Shown in pieces: positions 1 to 7,739 of a DNA stretch of 64,000 nt. The stretch's first letter is position 1, and every line of letters begins with the position of its first letter. Location: assembly GCA_016285075.1 (NCBI GenBank), contig JAEEQB010000001.1, positions 62,001 through 126,000 on the forward strand. The letters are read 5' to 3'. This DNA is from Prevotella sp. Lineage in GTDB: Bacteria; Bacteroidota; Bacteroidia; Bacteroidales; Bacteroidaceae. The notes under the pieces were generated by a model. The model saw nothing but the letters and a program-made list of their open reading frames with translations. It was not told where the DNA came from and made no database searches. The position numbers and the translations under genes were made by a program.

Positions 1-950
1 GCGAGGTGGAGATGGTGCTGGCATCGCAATGTATCCTGCAGCAGAAGCCTAAGTCCATGCGCATCAGCATTAACGGCCAGTTGGGTAGGGGAGTGACCGC
101 CAAGGATGTGGCCCTTTATCTGATGAGCCAGCTGACGACCAGCGGAGCCACGGGCTACTTTGTTGAGTATGCTGGAGATGTGGTCAGGAACCTGTCGATG
201 GAAGGTCGCCTGACGCTTTGTAACCTTTCTATCGAGATGGGTGCACGAGGTGGTTTTGTCGCTCCCGACGAGACCACGTTTGAATACCTGAAAGGCCGCG
301 AGTTCGCTCCTCAGGGCGAGGCTTGGGAGCAGGCAGTCGGTTATTGGCGTACGCTGAAGAGCGATGATAATGCCGTGTTTGATAAGGAACTGACATTCAG
401 GGCAGAAGACATAGAACCCCGAATTACTTATGGAACGAATCCTGGAATGGGAATTGGCATAACGAAGTCTATTCCCCCAGCTCCCGATAAGGAGAGGGAA
501 AGCTATGAGAAAGCTTTGAAGTACATGGGTTTTGAGCCTGGTCAGAAACTGCTGGGTACAAAGGTTGACTACGTGTTCTTAGGAGCATGCACCAATGGTC
601 GTATTGAGGATTTCCGTGCCTTCGCCAGCATTGTCAAGGGACGTCACAAAGCCGATGGGGTTACCGCATGGCTGGTACCTGGTTCTTGGGCTGTAGACCG
701 CCAGATACGTGAGGAGAAACTTGACCAGGTGCTGGAATCGGCAGGCTTTGCCATCCGTCAGCCAGGCTGCTCGGCTTGTCTGGCCATGAACGACGACAAA
801 GTACCGGCAGGCAAATTGGCTGTCTCTACCTCTAACCGTAACTTCGAAGGCCGTCAGGGACCTGGCAGCCGCACCATACTTGCTTCACCCCTTGTGGCAG
901 CAGCTGCTGCTGTAACAGGAGTCATCACCGATCCAAGAGAATTATTATGA
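1..950 (+). CDS. leuC: 3-isopropylmalate dehydratase large subunit (partial, 5' end outside window)
   Basis: This is the C-terminal two thirds of LeuC, which with LeuD isomerises 2-isopropylmalate to 3-isopropylmalate in leucine synthesis. The reading frame is already open at base 3, so the start lies upstream of the window. About 315 residues are visible, against roughly 460 for the family. The 4Fe-4S cluster cysteines of the aconitase superfamily are present: one in FLGACTNGR (near base 580) and a pair in GCSACL (near base 770). The Arg-rich substrate loop near the end ([12 protein letters not shown]) is intact. Its stop codon overlaps the leuD start by 4 bases (ATGA), a sign of translational coupling in one operon. 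Identification is firm; only the N-terminus is unseen. Confidence 0.96.
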   Translation, partial: EVEMVLASQCILQQKPKSMRISINGQLGRGVTAKDVALYLMSQLTTSGATGYFVEYAGDVVRNLSMEGRLTLCNLSIEMGARGGFVAPDETTFEYLKGREFAPQGEAWEQAVGYWRTLKSDDNAVFDKELTFRAEDIEPRITYGTNPGMGIGITKSIPPAPDKERESYEKALKYMGFEPGQKLLGTKVDYVFLGACTNGRIEDFRAFASIVKGRHKADGVTAWLVPGSWAVDRQIREEKLDQVLESAGFAIRQPGCSACLAMNDDKVPAGKLAVSTSNRNFEGRQGPGSRTILASPLVAAAAAVTGVITDPRELL

Positions 951-1540
951 AACAGAAATTCAACGTGATAACATCCACTTGCGTGCCGCTCCCATTGGAG
1001 AATGTGGATACTGATCAGATTATACCTGCACGCTTCCTCAAGGCAACTACCCGCGAGGAGAAGTTCTTCGGCGACAACCTCTTTCGTGACTGGCGTTACC
1101 AGTCCGACGGGACACCGAACCATGGTTTTGTGTTGAACGATCCGACCTATAGCGGATGCATCCTCGTGGCAGGCAAGAACTTCGGTTCGGGCAGTAGCCG
1201 CGAACATGCAGCGTGGGCCATTGCCGGATATGGTTTCCGGGTGGTCATCAGCTCGTTTTTTGCCGATATCCACAAGAACAACGAACTGAATAATTTCGTG
1301 CTGCCTGTAGTGGTTAGCGAGGACTTCCTGCAGGAGCTCTTTGCCAGCATCAAGTCCGACCCGAAGATGCTGGTAGAGGTAGACCTGCCTAACCAGACGG
1401 TGACCAACAAGGCTACGGGTCGCCAAGAGCATTTCGACATCAACAGCTACAAGAAACATTGTCTGCTTCATGGGCTTGACGATATAGACTTCCTTGTACA
1501 GAACCAACAGAAGACTATTGCATGGGAACAAGGTTTGTAG
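947..1540 (+). CDS. leuD: 3-isopropylmalate dehydratase small subunit
   Basis: LeuD is the swivel-domain subunit that completes the LeuCD isomerase. The protein has 197 residues, the usual length. The phosphate/substrate motif [14 protein letters not shown] lies at about residues 80-95, and the N-terminal [16 protein letters not shown] segment is typical of the family. The start ATG overlaps the leuC stop (ATGA), and the 3' end overlaps the next synthase gene by 19 bases. This gives a tightly packed leuC-leuD-synthase operon running left to right. Nothing appears missing or altered. Confidence 0.97.
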   Translation: MKQKFNVITSTCVPLPLENVDTDQIIPARFLKATTREEKFFGDNLFRDWRYQSDGTPNHGFVLNDPTYSGCILVAGKNFGSGSSREHAAWAIAGYGFRVVISSFFADIHKNNELNNFVLPVVVSEDFLQELFASIKSDPKMLVEVDLPNQTVTNKATGRQEHFDINSYKKHCLLHGLDDIDFLVQNQQKTIAWEQGL

Positions 1541-3060
1541 AAATCATGGACTCTACGCTCCGTGACGGCGAGCAGACCAATGGCGTGTCGTTCCTGCCTC
1601 ACGAGAAGCTCATGATAGCGCGTATGCTGCTGAGCGACATCAATGTCGACCGGATTGAGGTTGGATCTGCCCGTGTGAGCGATGGCGAGAAGGATGCGGT
1701 CAAGATGATTTGCCGCTATGCCCAGCAGATAAACTGTCTGGGCCGTGTGGAGGTGTTGGGATTCGTCGATGGCGGAAAGAGTGTGGAGTGGATAGCTGAC
1801 TGTGGCGGGCGGGTCATTAACCTGCTGGCCAAGGGCTCGCTGAAGCATTGCCGTCAACAGCTTGGCAAGACACCTGAGGAGCATATTGCAGATATCCTTG
1901 ACACGGTGGCTTGTGCGCAGAACCACGGAATGACCGTCAATCTGTATCTGGAAGACTGGTCGAATGGCATGAAGGATTCACCTGAATATGTCTATAAGGT
2001 GATGGATGCGCTGACGCAAGGGAATGCCATCCGTCGTTTTATGCTGCCCGACACGCTGGGTATCATGAATCCCCTTCAGGTGATTGAGTATTTCCGTAAG
2101 ATGCTGAAGCGCTATCCGGAGGCTCATTTCGATTATCATGCTCATAACGATTACGACCTGGCGGTCAGCAATTCACTGGCTGCCGTTCTGAGTGGTGCCA
2201 GTGGCCTGCATGTGACGGTCAACGGGCTGGGTGAGCGTTGTGGTAATGCGCCGCTGAGTAGTGTCCAGGTGATTCTGAAAGACCAGTTCCAGGCCACGAC
2301 CAGCATCCGCGAAGACCGTCTGAACGACATCTCGCGCATGGTGGAGAGCTACAGCGGCATAGCCATTGCCCCCAACCAACCCATCATCGGCGACAATGTG
2401 TTCACTCAGGTTGCCGGTGTGCATGCCGATGGCGACAACAAGGACAGGCTCTATCAGAACGACCTCGTTCCCGAGCGCTTCGGACGCAAGCGGGAATATG
2501 CCTTGGGAAAGACCAGCGGCAAGGCCAACATTGCCAGGAACCTTGAGGAACTGGGACTGGAGCTTACGCCTGAGCAGCAGCGCCGTGTTACCCAGCGTAT
2601 TACCGAACTGGGCGACAAGAAGGAGATAGTGACGCAGGAGGACCTTCCTTTCATTGTGAGTGATGTGCTGAAGCATGATGCTCCTGAGGACAAAGTCAAG
2701 CTGGTGAGCTATGTCGTGTCTACGGCCTATGGTCTGAAGCCCGGTGCGAATGTGAAGGTTGAAATCAACGGACAGCAGTACGAGGCTGGTGCCACGGGCG
2801 ATGGTCAGTATGATGCCTTCGTCAAGGCATTGCGCTTCATCTATCGTAAATACCTGAACCGCACTTTCCCCATCCTGGCCAACTATCAGGTGTCCATCCC
2901 GCCGGGCGGACGTACGGATGCCTTGGTACAGACGGTCATCACCTGGAACGACAACGGCAGGCAGCTACGTACTCGTGGCCTTGATGCCGACCAGACTGAA
3001 GCCGCCATCAAGGCCACGTTTAAGATGCTGAACATCGTGGAGAGCTCTATCCGTTCATAG
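1522..3060 (+). CDS. LeuA/CimA-type 2-isopropylmalate or citramalate synthase
   Basis: This is a Claisen-type condensing enzyme of the DRE-TIM metallolyase family, using acetyl-CoA and a 2-oxo acid. The catalytic signature STLRDGEQT is at residues 11-19 and the metal-binding HAHNDYD at about residue 206. A C-terminal LeuA regulatory (allosteric dimer) domain covers about residues 380-510. At 512 residues it fits both LeuA and CimA. Sequence alone does not settle 2-isopropylmalate versus (R)-citramalate activity. As the last gene of a leuCD operon it could be a second LeuA-type enzyme feeding leucine, or a citramalate synthase feeding isoleucine, because LeuCD handles both intermediates. The chosen start overlaps leuD by 19 bases; the ATG at residue 9 is an alternative. 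The gene ends 14 bases inside the convergent rho gene. Confidence 0.9.
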   Translation: MGTRFVEIMDSTLRDGEQTNGVSFLPHEKLMIARMLLSDINVDRIEVGSARVSDGEKDAVKMICRYAQQINCLGRVEVLGFVDGGKSVEWIADCGGRVINLLAKGSLKHCRQQLGKTPEEHIADILDTVACAQNHGMTVNLYLEDWSNGMKDSPEYVYKVMDALTQGNAIRRFMLPDTLGIMNPLQVIEYFRKMLKRYPEAHFDYHAHNDYDLAVSNSLAAVLSGASGLHVTVNGLGERCGNAPLSSVQVILKDQFQATTSIREDRLNDISRMVESYSGIAIAPNQPIIGDNVFTQVAGVHADGDNKDRLYQNDLVPERFGRKREYALGKTSGKANIARNLEELGLELTPEQQRRVTQRITELGDKKEIVTQEDLPFIVSDVLKHDAPEDKVKLVSYVVSTAYGLKPGANVKVEINGQQYEAGATGDGQYDAFVKALRFIYRKYLNRTFPILANYQVSIPPGGRTDALVQTVITWNDNGRQLRTRGLDADQTEAAIKATFKMLNIVESSIRS

Positions 3061-5062
3061 ACATCAGGAACTCTTCGTTGTTAATGCATTTCACCAGCCG
3101 GTCGCGGATGGTGTTCATGGCTTCTATGGGATTCATCTCTGCTATGAACTTACGTATGATCCACATGCGGTTGAGCGTGGTCTGATCCTGCAGCAGGTCA
3201 TCACGCCGCGTCGACGACTGTACCAGGTCGATGGCGGGGAAGATACGCTTGTTGCTGAGTGCACGGTTGAGCTGGATTTCTGAGTTGCCGGTACCTTTGA
3301 ATTCCTCAAAGATTACCTCGTCCATCTTGCTGCCTGTGTCGACAAGTGCCGTTGCTATGATGGTGAGCGAGCCGCCTCCTTCAATATTGCGGGCAGCACC
3401 GAAGAACCGCTTGGGCTTCTGGAGCGCGTTGGCATCCACACCACCCGTGAGTACCTTTCCTGAAGTAGGTGCTACCGTGTTGTATGCCCGTGCCAGTCGG
3501 GTGATGGAGTCCAGGAAAATCACCACGTCGTGACCGCATTCCACCATTCGCTTGGCTTTCTCCAGCACGATTCCGGCAATCTTCACATGACGGTCGGCTG
3601 GTTCGTCGAAAGTCGAGGCAATCACCTCTGCATCGACGGTACGGGCCATGTCGGTCACTTCTTCAGGACGCTCGTCTATCAGGAGCATCATGATGTAAGC
3701 CTCGGGGTGATTGGCTGCGATGGCGTTGGCAATATCCTTCATCAGGATGGTCTTACCGGTCTTGGGCTGTGCGACGATGAGTGCACGCTGTCCCTTACCG
3801 ATAGGCGAGAACAGGTCGACAATACGCACGGAGGGATTGGTGGTCTGCTGGTCGCCGCAGAGGGTGAACTTCTCCTCGGGGAAGAGGGGAGTGAGGTGTT
3901 CGAAGGACACACGGTCGCGTACCTCTGCCGGGTTGCGTCCGTTGATCAGATTCACCGATGAGAGTGCAAAATACTTCTCGTTCTCATGGGGGGGCCGTAC
4001 GGTGCAGTCAACCACGTCGCCGGTCTTCAGCGAGTATTTCTTGATCTGCTGAGGCGAGACGTAGATGTCGTCCGGCGATGACAGATAGTTGTAGTCTGAG
4101 GAACGGAGGAATCCATAGCCGTCCTGTATCACTTCGAGCACACCGTTGCCTGTGATGAGGTCGGCAAAGTCGTAGGCGGGAGCCTGTACTCCCCTGGGTG
4201 CCTTTCCAACGGGTGCAACGGGCTGGACCTGCTGTAAGTCGGGCTGGACGGGACGGTCGAAGATGTCGAGTGTGGGCATGGCTGCCATGTCCTCAATTGG
4301 CAGGTCGACGATGGGTATGAAGTCGGTACCGTCGCCCGGGTCACCCTCCCATACGCCGTCGATGGCCTCCTGCGACTGTATTTCTTTATTGTGAAGGGCC
4401 ATCTTCTGCTGTAGCTGTTCCAGCATCTCGCTGTCAGCCACTTCGGCCTCTGTGGCCAAGGATGTCTGTTCTTCTGGCACAAAGTCACTCTCGGGAACAG
4501 GGGGCTCTGCCTGGGCATCAGCTTCGGCCGTGGGTTCCATCCACTCAGGTGCTTCTGCCGGTGTCTCTTCTACAGGGAGTTCTTCTTCCTTGGCTGCCTT
4601 TTTGCGCCTTGTCGTCTTCTTCTTCTCGCTCTCGGCTGTTGCTGCTTCTGGCTGGGCAGCAGCTTCTTGCGCGGCTTTGGGCTTGCGTCCACGGCGCTTG
4701 GCCACGGGAGCAGCAGGCTCTTCCTGTGGCGTCTCAGCCGTTTCTGCCTCAGCAGGCTGGGCGGGAGGCAGGTCGCTGAACAGCTGTGGCGGCTCATTAG
4801 TCTTCTTGCCACGGTTTTTCACGTCGAAGTTCTCACCGTCCTTGCCGTTTACGGAATAGACACGGTCAGTATCTTTCTTGAGAATACGGCTGCGTTTTCG
4901 CTTGGGGTCTGTGCCCGTGGCTACTTGCTCGGCTGCTTTGTCAAGGATGGCGTATATCACTTGTTCCTGCGAGTCGTTTGGTGTCACTTTGACACCAAGT
5001 TCTGATGCAATACCCATCAATTGGGGTATTTCCATTGATTCAAGTTCTTCTTTTGTATACAT
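3047..5062 (-). CDS. rho: Transcription termination factor Rho with long disordered insertion
   Basis: Rho is the hexameric RNA-dependent ATPase that terminates transcription. From the N-terminus this 671-residue protein has a Rho-N helix-extension domain (about 1-45: [20 protein letters not shown]), a long low-complexity region rich in Pro, Ala, Glu, Lys and Gln (about 50-280), the cold-shock-like RNA-binding domain ([20 protein letters not shown]), and the RecA-like motor with Walker A AQPKTGKT and Walker [17 protein letters not shown]. coli Rho has about 420 residues, so the insertion is near 200 residues, a known feature of Bacteroidetes. I start at the ATG at 5062 because [11 protein letters not shown] matches the family; the longer frame adds 15 unlikely residues. 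The last 14 bases overlap the convergent synthase gene. Confidence 0.97.
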   Translation of the reverse strand: MYTKEELESMEIPQLMGIASELGVKVTPNDSQEQVIYAILDKAAEQVATGTDPKRKRSRILKKDTDRVYSVNGKDGENFDVKNRGKKTNEPPQLFSDLPPAQPAEAETAETPQEEPAAPVAKRRGRKPKAAQEAAAQPEAATAESEKKKTTRRKKAAKEEELPVEETPAEAPEWMEPTAEADAQAEPPVPESDFVPEEQTSLATEAEVADSEMLEQLQQKMALHNKEIQSQEAIDGVWEGDPGDGTDFIPIVDLPIEDMAAMPTLDIFDRPVQPDLQQVQPVAPVGKAPRGVQAPAYDFADLITGNGVLEVIQDGYGFLRSSDYNYLSSPDDIYVSPQQIKKYSLKTGDVVDCTVRPPHENEKYFALSSVNLINGRNPAEVRDRVSFEHLTPLFPEEKFTLCGDQQTTNPSVRIVDLFSPIGKGQRALIVAQPKTGKTILMKDIANAIAANHPEAYIMMLLIDERPEEVTDMARTVDAEVIASTFDEPADRHVKIAGIVLEKAKRMVECGHDVVIFLDSITRLARAYNTVAPTSGKVLTGGVDANALQKPKRFFGAARNIEGGGSLTIIATALVDTGSKMDEVIFEEFKGTGNSEIQLNRALSNKRIFPAIDLVQSSTRRDDLLQDQTTLNRMWIIRKFIAEMNPIEAMNTIRDRLVKCINNEEFLMSMNG

Positions 5063-5132
5063 AATGTATATGTCTTGTGGGTAATTTCCCCATAGGGAAA
5101 AGTTCAAACATTGAAAAGTAATTTGGATGAAA

Positions 5133-5153
5133 GTGTTTCACGGACGGAAACAC
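5133..5153. other. Hairpin in the rho leader
   Basis: A 7-bp perfect stem (GTGTTTC / GAAACAC) with a 7-base loop lies 70 bases upstream of the rho ATG. Read on the plus strand it is followed by CCCTTTTT, terminator-like for transcripts coming from the right-facing side. In the rho mRNA it would sit in the 5' leader. Rho is autoregulated through its leader in other bacteria; whether this stem does that here is inference. Confidence 0.4.
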
Positions 5154-5197
5154 CCTTTTTCGGCTGCTGCTTTTGAAGAGCATGCTTTAAAACGGTG

Positions 5198-5205
5198 CAA
5201 AATTA
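5198..5205 (-). promoter_or_regulatory. Probable rho promoter -7 element
   Basis: The minus strand reads TAATTTTG, matching the Bacteroidetes -7 consensus TAnnTTTG. No good TTTG is seen 19-21 bases upstream, so the -33 box is weak. It would give rho a leader of about 130 bases containing the hairpin at 5133-5153. Confidence 0.5.
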
Positions 5206-5343
5206 CAAAAAAGATAGCACATCAGCCCTCTGTGGCGTGACTTTTTGCGTCCTGTTTGTTTTTTTTAACTGTTCATTCGTTCTTTACCTATTATATAATA
5301 TTACGCCCTCTCGTGATGTCCGGGGGCTGCTGTTCTGCTGCCT

Positions 5344-5470
5344 GCTGCGACTGTGTCGTAGCTTACCGTTAAGGTAAGCCCTGCTGCTCCACCGTAGGCT
5401 TACTGGCAAGTTAAGCCCGGCTGCTCCACCTTAGGCTGCAACTGAGTCGCAGCTTACTGGCAAGGTAAGC
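5344..5470. repeat. Cluster of 19-bp imperfect palindromes with 37/17-bp spacing
   Basis: Five 19-bp imperfect palindromes start at 5344, 5361, 5398, 5435 and 5452. Two sequence types occur: GCTGC-nnnnnnnnn-GCAGC-like (5344, 5435) and GCTTAC-nnnnnnn-GTAAGC-like (5361, 5398, 5452). The linker (C)CTGCTGCTCCACC(G/T)TAG is repeated between units, giving a 37-bp period. The paired arrangement at 5344/5361 is repeated 91 bases later at 5435/5452. A further GCTGCGCCTAAGTCGCAGC occurs at about 7255-7273. The rest of the gene-free stretch 5206-5652 holds an imperfect inverted repeat at about 5532-5570 and the promoter at 5574-5605. Confidence 0.75.
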
Positions 5471-5573
5471 ACGACTGCTCCGTTGCCAGCATCGACTTGT
5501 TAGCAGCAGGCCCTTAGGGACAGCCAAGTTTTCAGTCAATTAATGCTATTTGACAGCAATTAAGGACTGAATG

Positions 5574-5605
5574 TTTGGCGGGCTAACCATTTTGTATTAA
5601 CTTTG
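5574..5605 (+). promoter_or_regulatory. Promoter of the truncated secreted protein gene
   Basis: TTTG at 5574-5577 and TAACTTTG at 5598-5605 are separated by exactly 20 bases, matching the Bacteroidetes -33/-7 consensus. The gene starts 47 bases further on, at 5653. Confidence 0.75.
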
Positions 5606-5652
5606 AAGACGGAATATGTACGGGAGAAAGAATCCCCAATGACTAAATAACG

Positions 5653-6501
5653 ATGAAGAAGTATTTACTGATGGCCGCAGTCGCCATGATGGCTGCAACG
5701 AACGCTTTTGCGCAGAAGATAGAAGTGGTGGATGCCGATGGTTATGGCATTCCCTTGGTAAGCGTGCTGACCGAAGACGGCAATCTCATTGGCACCACCG
5801 ACCTGAACGGCATACTGGCCGATGTAAAGGGAGCCAAGAAAGTAGCCTTGTCTCATCTGGCATACAAGTCACAGCTGGTCACCGTTGCCACGCTGAAGGA
5901 GGGTCGCGTGACGATGGAAGATCTGGGCTATGATATTGATGAAATAGTTGTCAAGCCCAAGCCTTACGTCTACAAGGAGTACTACTACCGTTTCTTCCGC
6001 TATATCGGCGACTCGCTTCGTGCCTACAGTGCAGGCATCTATCCCGTGGTCTATGACATCAGGAATAACTACAAACCCAAGACCCGCAATTTGTTCTCTT
6101 ATGGCACCATTGCTAACAAAGCCTCACGCTGGCATGGCTCAGTAGGTAAAGTGAGGGTGAGGGAATTACTGCAGAACGACAATTTTCAAAGGATTGAGGT
6201 ATGGATGAAGGATAAGAAGCTGCAGGCGCGATATCACACATCTTTCGTCAACGCAGGTCCTAATCTATGGCGGGTGGAGATACCCGGACGCCGGAAGGTG
6301 GGACAGATTGTCCATTCCGGTGGACAGACCCGCGCCACCCTTGATGTAGGACAGCTGGAACTGTATGCCTACGGAGCAAAAAGGGAGATGAGAAAACACG
6401 GAAGAAACTACAGAAGGCCTTTGTGCTCCATGGTCCTTTCTTTGTTGTTTTACAGCACTGTTGCTCCGCCGGCTGCTCCCAGGATGAGGGTGATGACGTA
6501 G
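5653..6501 (+). CDS. Secreted carboxypeptidase-regulatory-like (beta-sandwich) protein, C-terminus apparently truncated
   Basis: A signal peptide (MKKYLLMAAVAMMAATNAFAQ) is followed by a CarboxypepD_reg-type beta-sandwich (about 22-95: VVDADGYGIPLVSVLTEDGN...GTTDLNGI). After that comes a domain seen in Bacteroidetes surface proteins of unknown role (PYVYKEYYYRFFRYIGDSLRAYSAG). The first about 245 residues look like normal coding sequence. From about base 6390 the frame turns into a basic, unlike tail (KREMRKHGRNYRRPL) and runs antisense across the small gene at 6450-6539. I infer that the true gene was cut short by a deletion or rearrangement and that the last 35-40 residues are read-through into foreign sequence. 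Function unknown; expected to be periplasmic or surface-exposed. Confidence 0.6.
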   Translation: MKKYLLMAAVAMMAATNAFAQKIEVVDADGYGIPLVSVLTEDGNLIGTTDLNGILADVKGAKKVALSHLAYKSQLVTVATLKEGRVTMEDLGYDIDEIVVKPKPYVYKEYYYRFFRYIGDSLRAYSAGIYPVVYDIRNNYKPKTRNLFSYGTIANKASRWHGSVGKVRVRELLQNDNFQRIEVWMKDKKLQARYHTSFVNAGPNLWRVEIPGRRKVGQIVHSGGQTRATLDVGQLELYAYGAKREMRKHGRNYRRPLCSMVLSLLFYSTVAPPAAPRMRVMT

Positions 6502-6539
6502 CTGATGGCCTGTAGTATCATCTTAACTGTTTTGTTCAT
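6450..6539 (-). CDS. Smalltalk-type micro-protein (29 aa)
   Basis: The minus strand encodes 29 residues beginning MNKTVKMILQAISYVITLIL and ending GAAGGATVL: a short basic N-terminus, one hydrophobic helix and a small-residue tail. This matches the smalltalk family, Bacteroidales micro-proteins of about 30 residues usually found beside HU-like DNA-binding genes and an amidase gene. Function unknown; a single membrane-inserted helix is predicted. A consensus promoter on the same strand lies at 6623-6654, giving a leader of about 80 bases. Here the gene faces away from its HU-like neighbour, and no amidase gene is present. It overlaps the odd tail of the gene at 5653. Confidence 0.75.
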   Translation of the reverse strand: MNKTVKMILQAISYVITLILGAAGGATVL

Positions 6540-6622
6540 ACTGTTCTGTGTTTTAAATGGTGAATGAATGATGGGTAATCGGCTGTGGTTCATGACGTTG
6601 TGCATTCCTCTGAATGACTATG

Positions 6623-6654
6623 CAAAGGTACAAAAAATAATCGAGACCACCAAA
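6623..6654 (-). promoter_or_regulatory. Promoter of the smalltalk micro-gene
   Basis: On the minus strand TTTG (6654-6651) and TACCTTTG (6630-6623) are 20 bases apart, a perfect consensus. Transcription would run left into the 29-codon gene at 6539. Confidence 0.8.
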
Positions 6655-6674
6655 TTTTCCGGCAAGAAAAGTGC

Positions 6675-7187
6675 GTGAAATCCCCAAAAATATCGCCTCT
6701 GGATCTGAAGGGGTTCTGTGCACACATGACCGAGCACGGCAAGCTGGCCGACTATCAGGTGGTGGTGCTGGTGGTGCAGCAGGTGGTGGAGTGCATGAAG
6801 GAACTGGTGTTGCAGGGTCAGCCAGTGAAGCTGGACGGGCTTGGCACGTTTGGACCTTCCCTTGAGAGTGTGAAGAACGGTGCCCCGAGTGTGGAGGCAG
6901 CCATGGAGACGGGGCTGGACAAGCTGGTGGAGGGTGTGCACATCATATTCACCCCCGAGAACACCAAGGTCGAGCGTCTTACCTCCAGGGCTCTGAAAGA
7001 GGAGTGCGTGTTCGATGCTGGCTACGTGGTGGAGAGCGTGAAGAGCGTTGTGGACGGCAAGGAGAAGCGTTTCCAGAACAAGACGCCCATCAGTTTCATC
7101 CTGTCTCTTGCAGGCACCAACGGCAATGGTGGCAGTGACACTCCCCCTGACGGTGGCCCCGACAACCAGAGCACGGATGGTGACTAA
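6675..7187 (+). CDS. HU-family (HU-HIG-like) DNA-binding protein, probably N-terminally truncated
   Basis: The protein has the HU/IHF-like fold as seen in Bacteroidales HU-HIG proteins: LDLKGFCAHMTEHG, a helical dimerisation part, GQPVKLDGLGTFGPSLES (the conserved turn before the DNA-binding arm), then FTPENTKVERLTS and a low-complexity acidic Gly/Asp/Pro tail. Family members usually have 30-40 residues before the LDLKGF segment; here the only upstream start is GTG at 6675, 8 residues before it. An ATG at 6726 would remove still more. No plus-strand promoter is visible, and the space directly upstream is occupied by the opposed promoter at 6623-6654. I read this as a 5'-truncated gene that may no longer be expressed. 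If made, it would bind the nucleoid. Confidence 0.65.
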   Translation: MKSPKISPLDLKGFCAHMTEHGKLADYQVVVLVVQQVVECMKELVLQGQPVKLDGLGTFGPSLESVKNGAPSVEAAMETGLDKLVEGVHIIFTPENTKVERLTSRALKEECVFDAGYVVESVKSVVDGKEKRFQNKTPISFILSLAGTNGNGGSDTPPDGGPDNQSTDGD

Positions 7188-7366
7188 TCTCCCCTCCTCC
7201 CTTCCTTCCTCCAAGTGAACAGGCAGCAGGTGGCCAGGCTGCTGTTGAGGGTAAGCTGCGCCTAAGTCGCAGCAAACCGTGGAGAAAAGGCAAAAGAGCA
7301 ATGAAGCAGAAAATCTTGGAGCAAACTGGAAATGCAACAGCAAAGGCCACCGAAAGGGCAACTGAA

Positions 7367-7404
7367 AAGAGCCGCAGTCCTCACGGTAGAGGATGGCGGC
7401 TCTT
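7367..7404. terminator. Two-stem hairpin downstream of the HU-like gene
   Basis: AAGAGCCGC (7367-7375) pairs perfectly with GCGGCTCTT (7396-7404), and an inner TCCTC/GAGGA stem closes the loop. No long T-run follows. It is the only strong hairpin between the HU-like gene and glmS and probably ends transcription from the left. The rest of 7188-7512 holds one GCTGC...GCAGC palindrome at about 7255-7273 and nothing else I can name. Confidence 0.5.
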
Positions 7405-7512
7405 AACTCATAACACTTGATGATTGAGTCATTATTCTCTTAAATAGGTCAAGAAAGTGTGGGTAGAGAGGTTAAAAAGAAGAAAGTTTTCGTTTTTTTC
7501 GCAAATATTATG

Positions 7513-7739
7513 TACCTTTGCGCGCGAATAATAATACGCGCAACGTGCGTTAGTAAACCATCACGAACGAGAACGGAAACAAAACAAACTGCTAAGTGCT
7601 GACAACCTTAGCAGCTACGTGACGAGCCTGCGTAACGGTGATGCCTACAAGCTGCCCCGTGAGAGCAACATCACCGGAAGTTTCTGAATGAACAGTAACA
7701 TCAACAACATCATACAAACACAAACATCAAATTACAACT
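7513..7739 (+). promoter_or_regulatory. glmS promoter -7 element and long structured leader
   Basis: TACCTTTG at 7513-7520 is a consensus -7 box; the -33 position holds only T-rich sequence. The leader to the glmS ATG is about 215 bases. It carries a perfect 8-bp hairpin, CTGCTAAG (7589-7596) with CTTAGCAG (7607-7614) and a 10-base loop. A frame without stops runs from 7535 to a TGA at 7685-7687 but has no ATG. No glmS-ribozyme core was recognised, and that ribozyme is typical of Firmicutes. Leader control of glmS is therefore possible but unproven. Confidence 0.5.

Noticed and set aside
5195..5377. 60-residue Cys/Leu-rich plus-strand frame
   Set aside because: It overlaps the rho promoter and the palindrome cluster, has no family resemblance and no promoter.
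5344..5470. CRISPR array
   Set aside because: Units are palindromic modules with 17/37-base spacing and no variable spacers of 25-40 bases between identical repeats; no cas genes.
7301..7420. 39-codon ATG frame (MKQKILEQTGNATAKATERA) after the HU-like gene
   Set aside because: It contains the two-stem hairpin, has no promoter or hydrophobic helix, and does not resemble smalltalk or other known micro-proteins.
7535..7687. Stop-free frame in the glmS leader as a leader peptide
   Set aside because: No ATG, GTG or TTG start with context could be placed at its beginning; kept only as an observation.
7521..7739. glmS ribozyme
   Set aside because: The conserved core and cleavage-site pattern were not recognised, and the ribozyme is not expected in this phylum.
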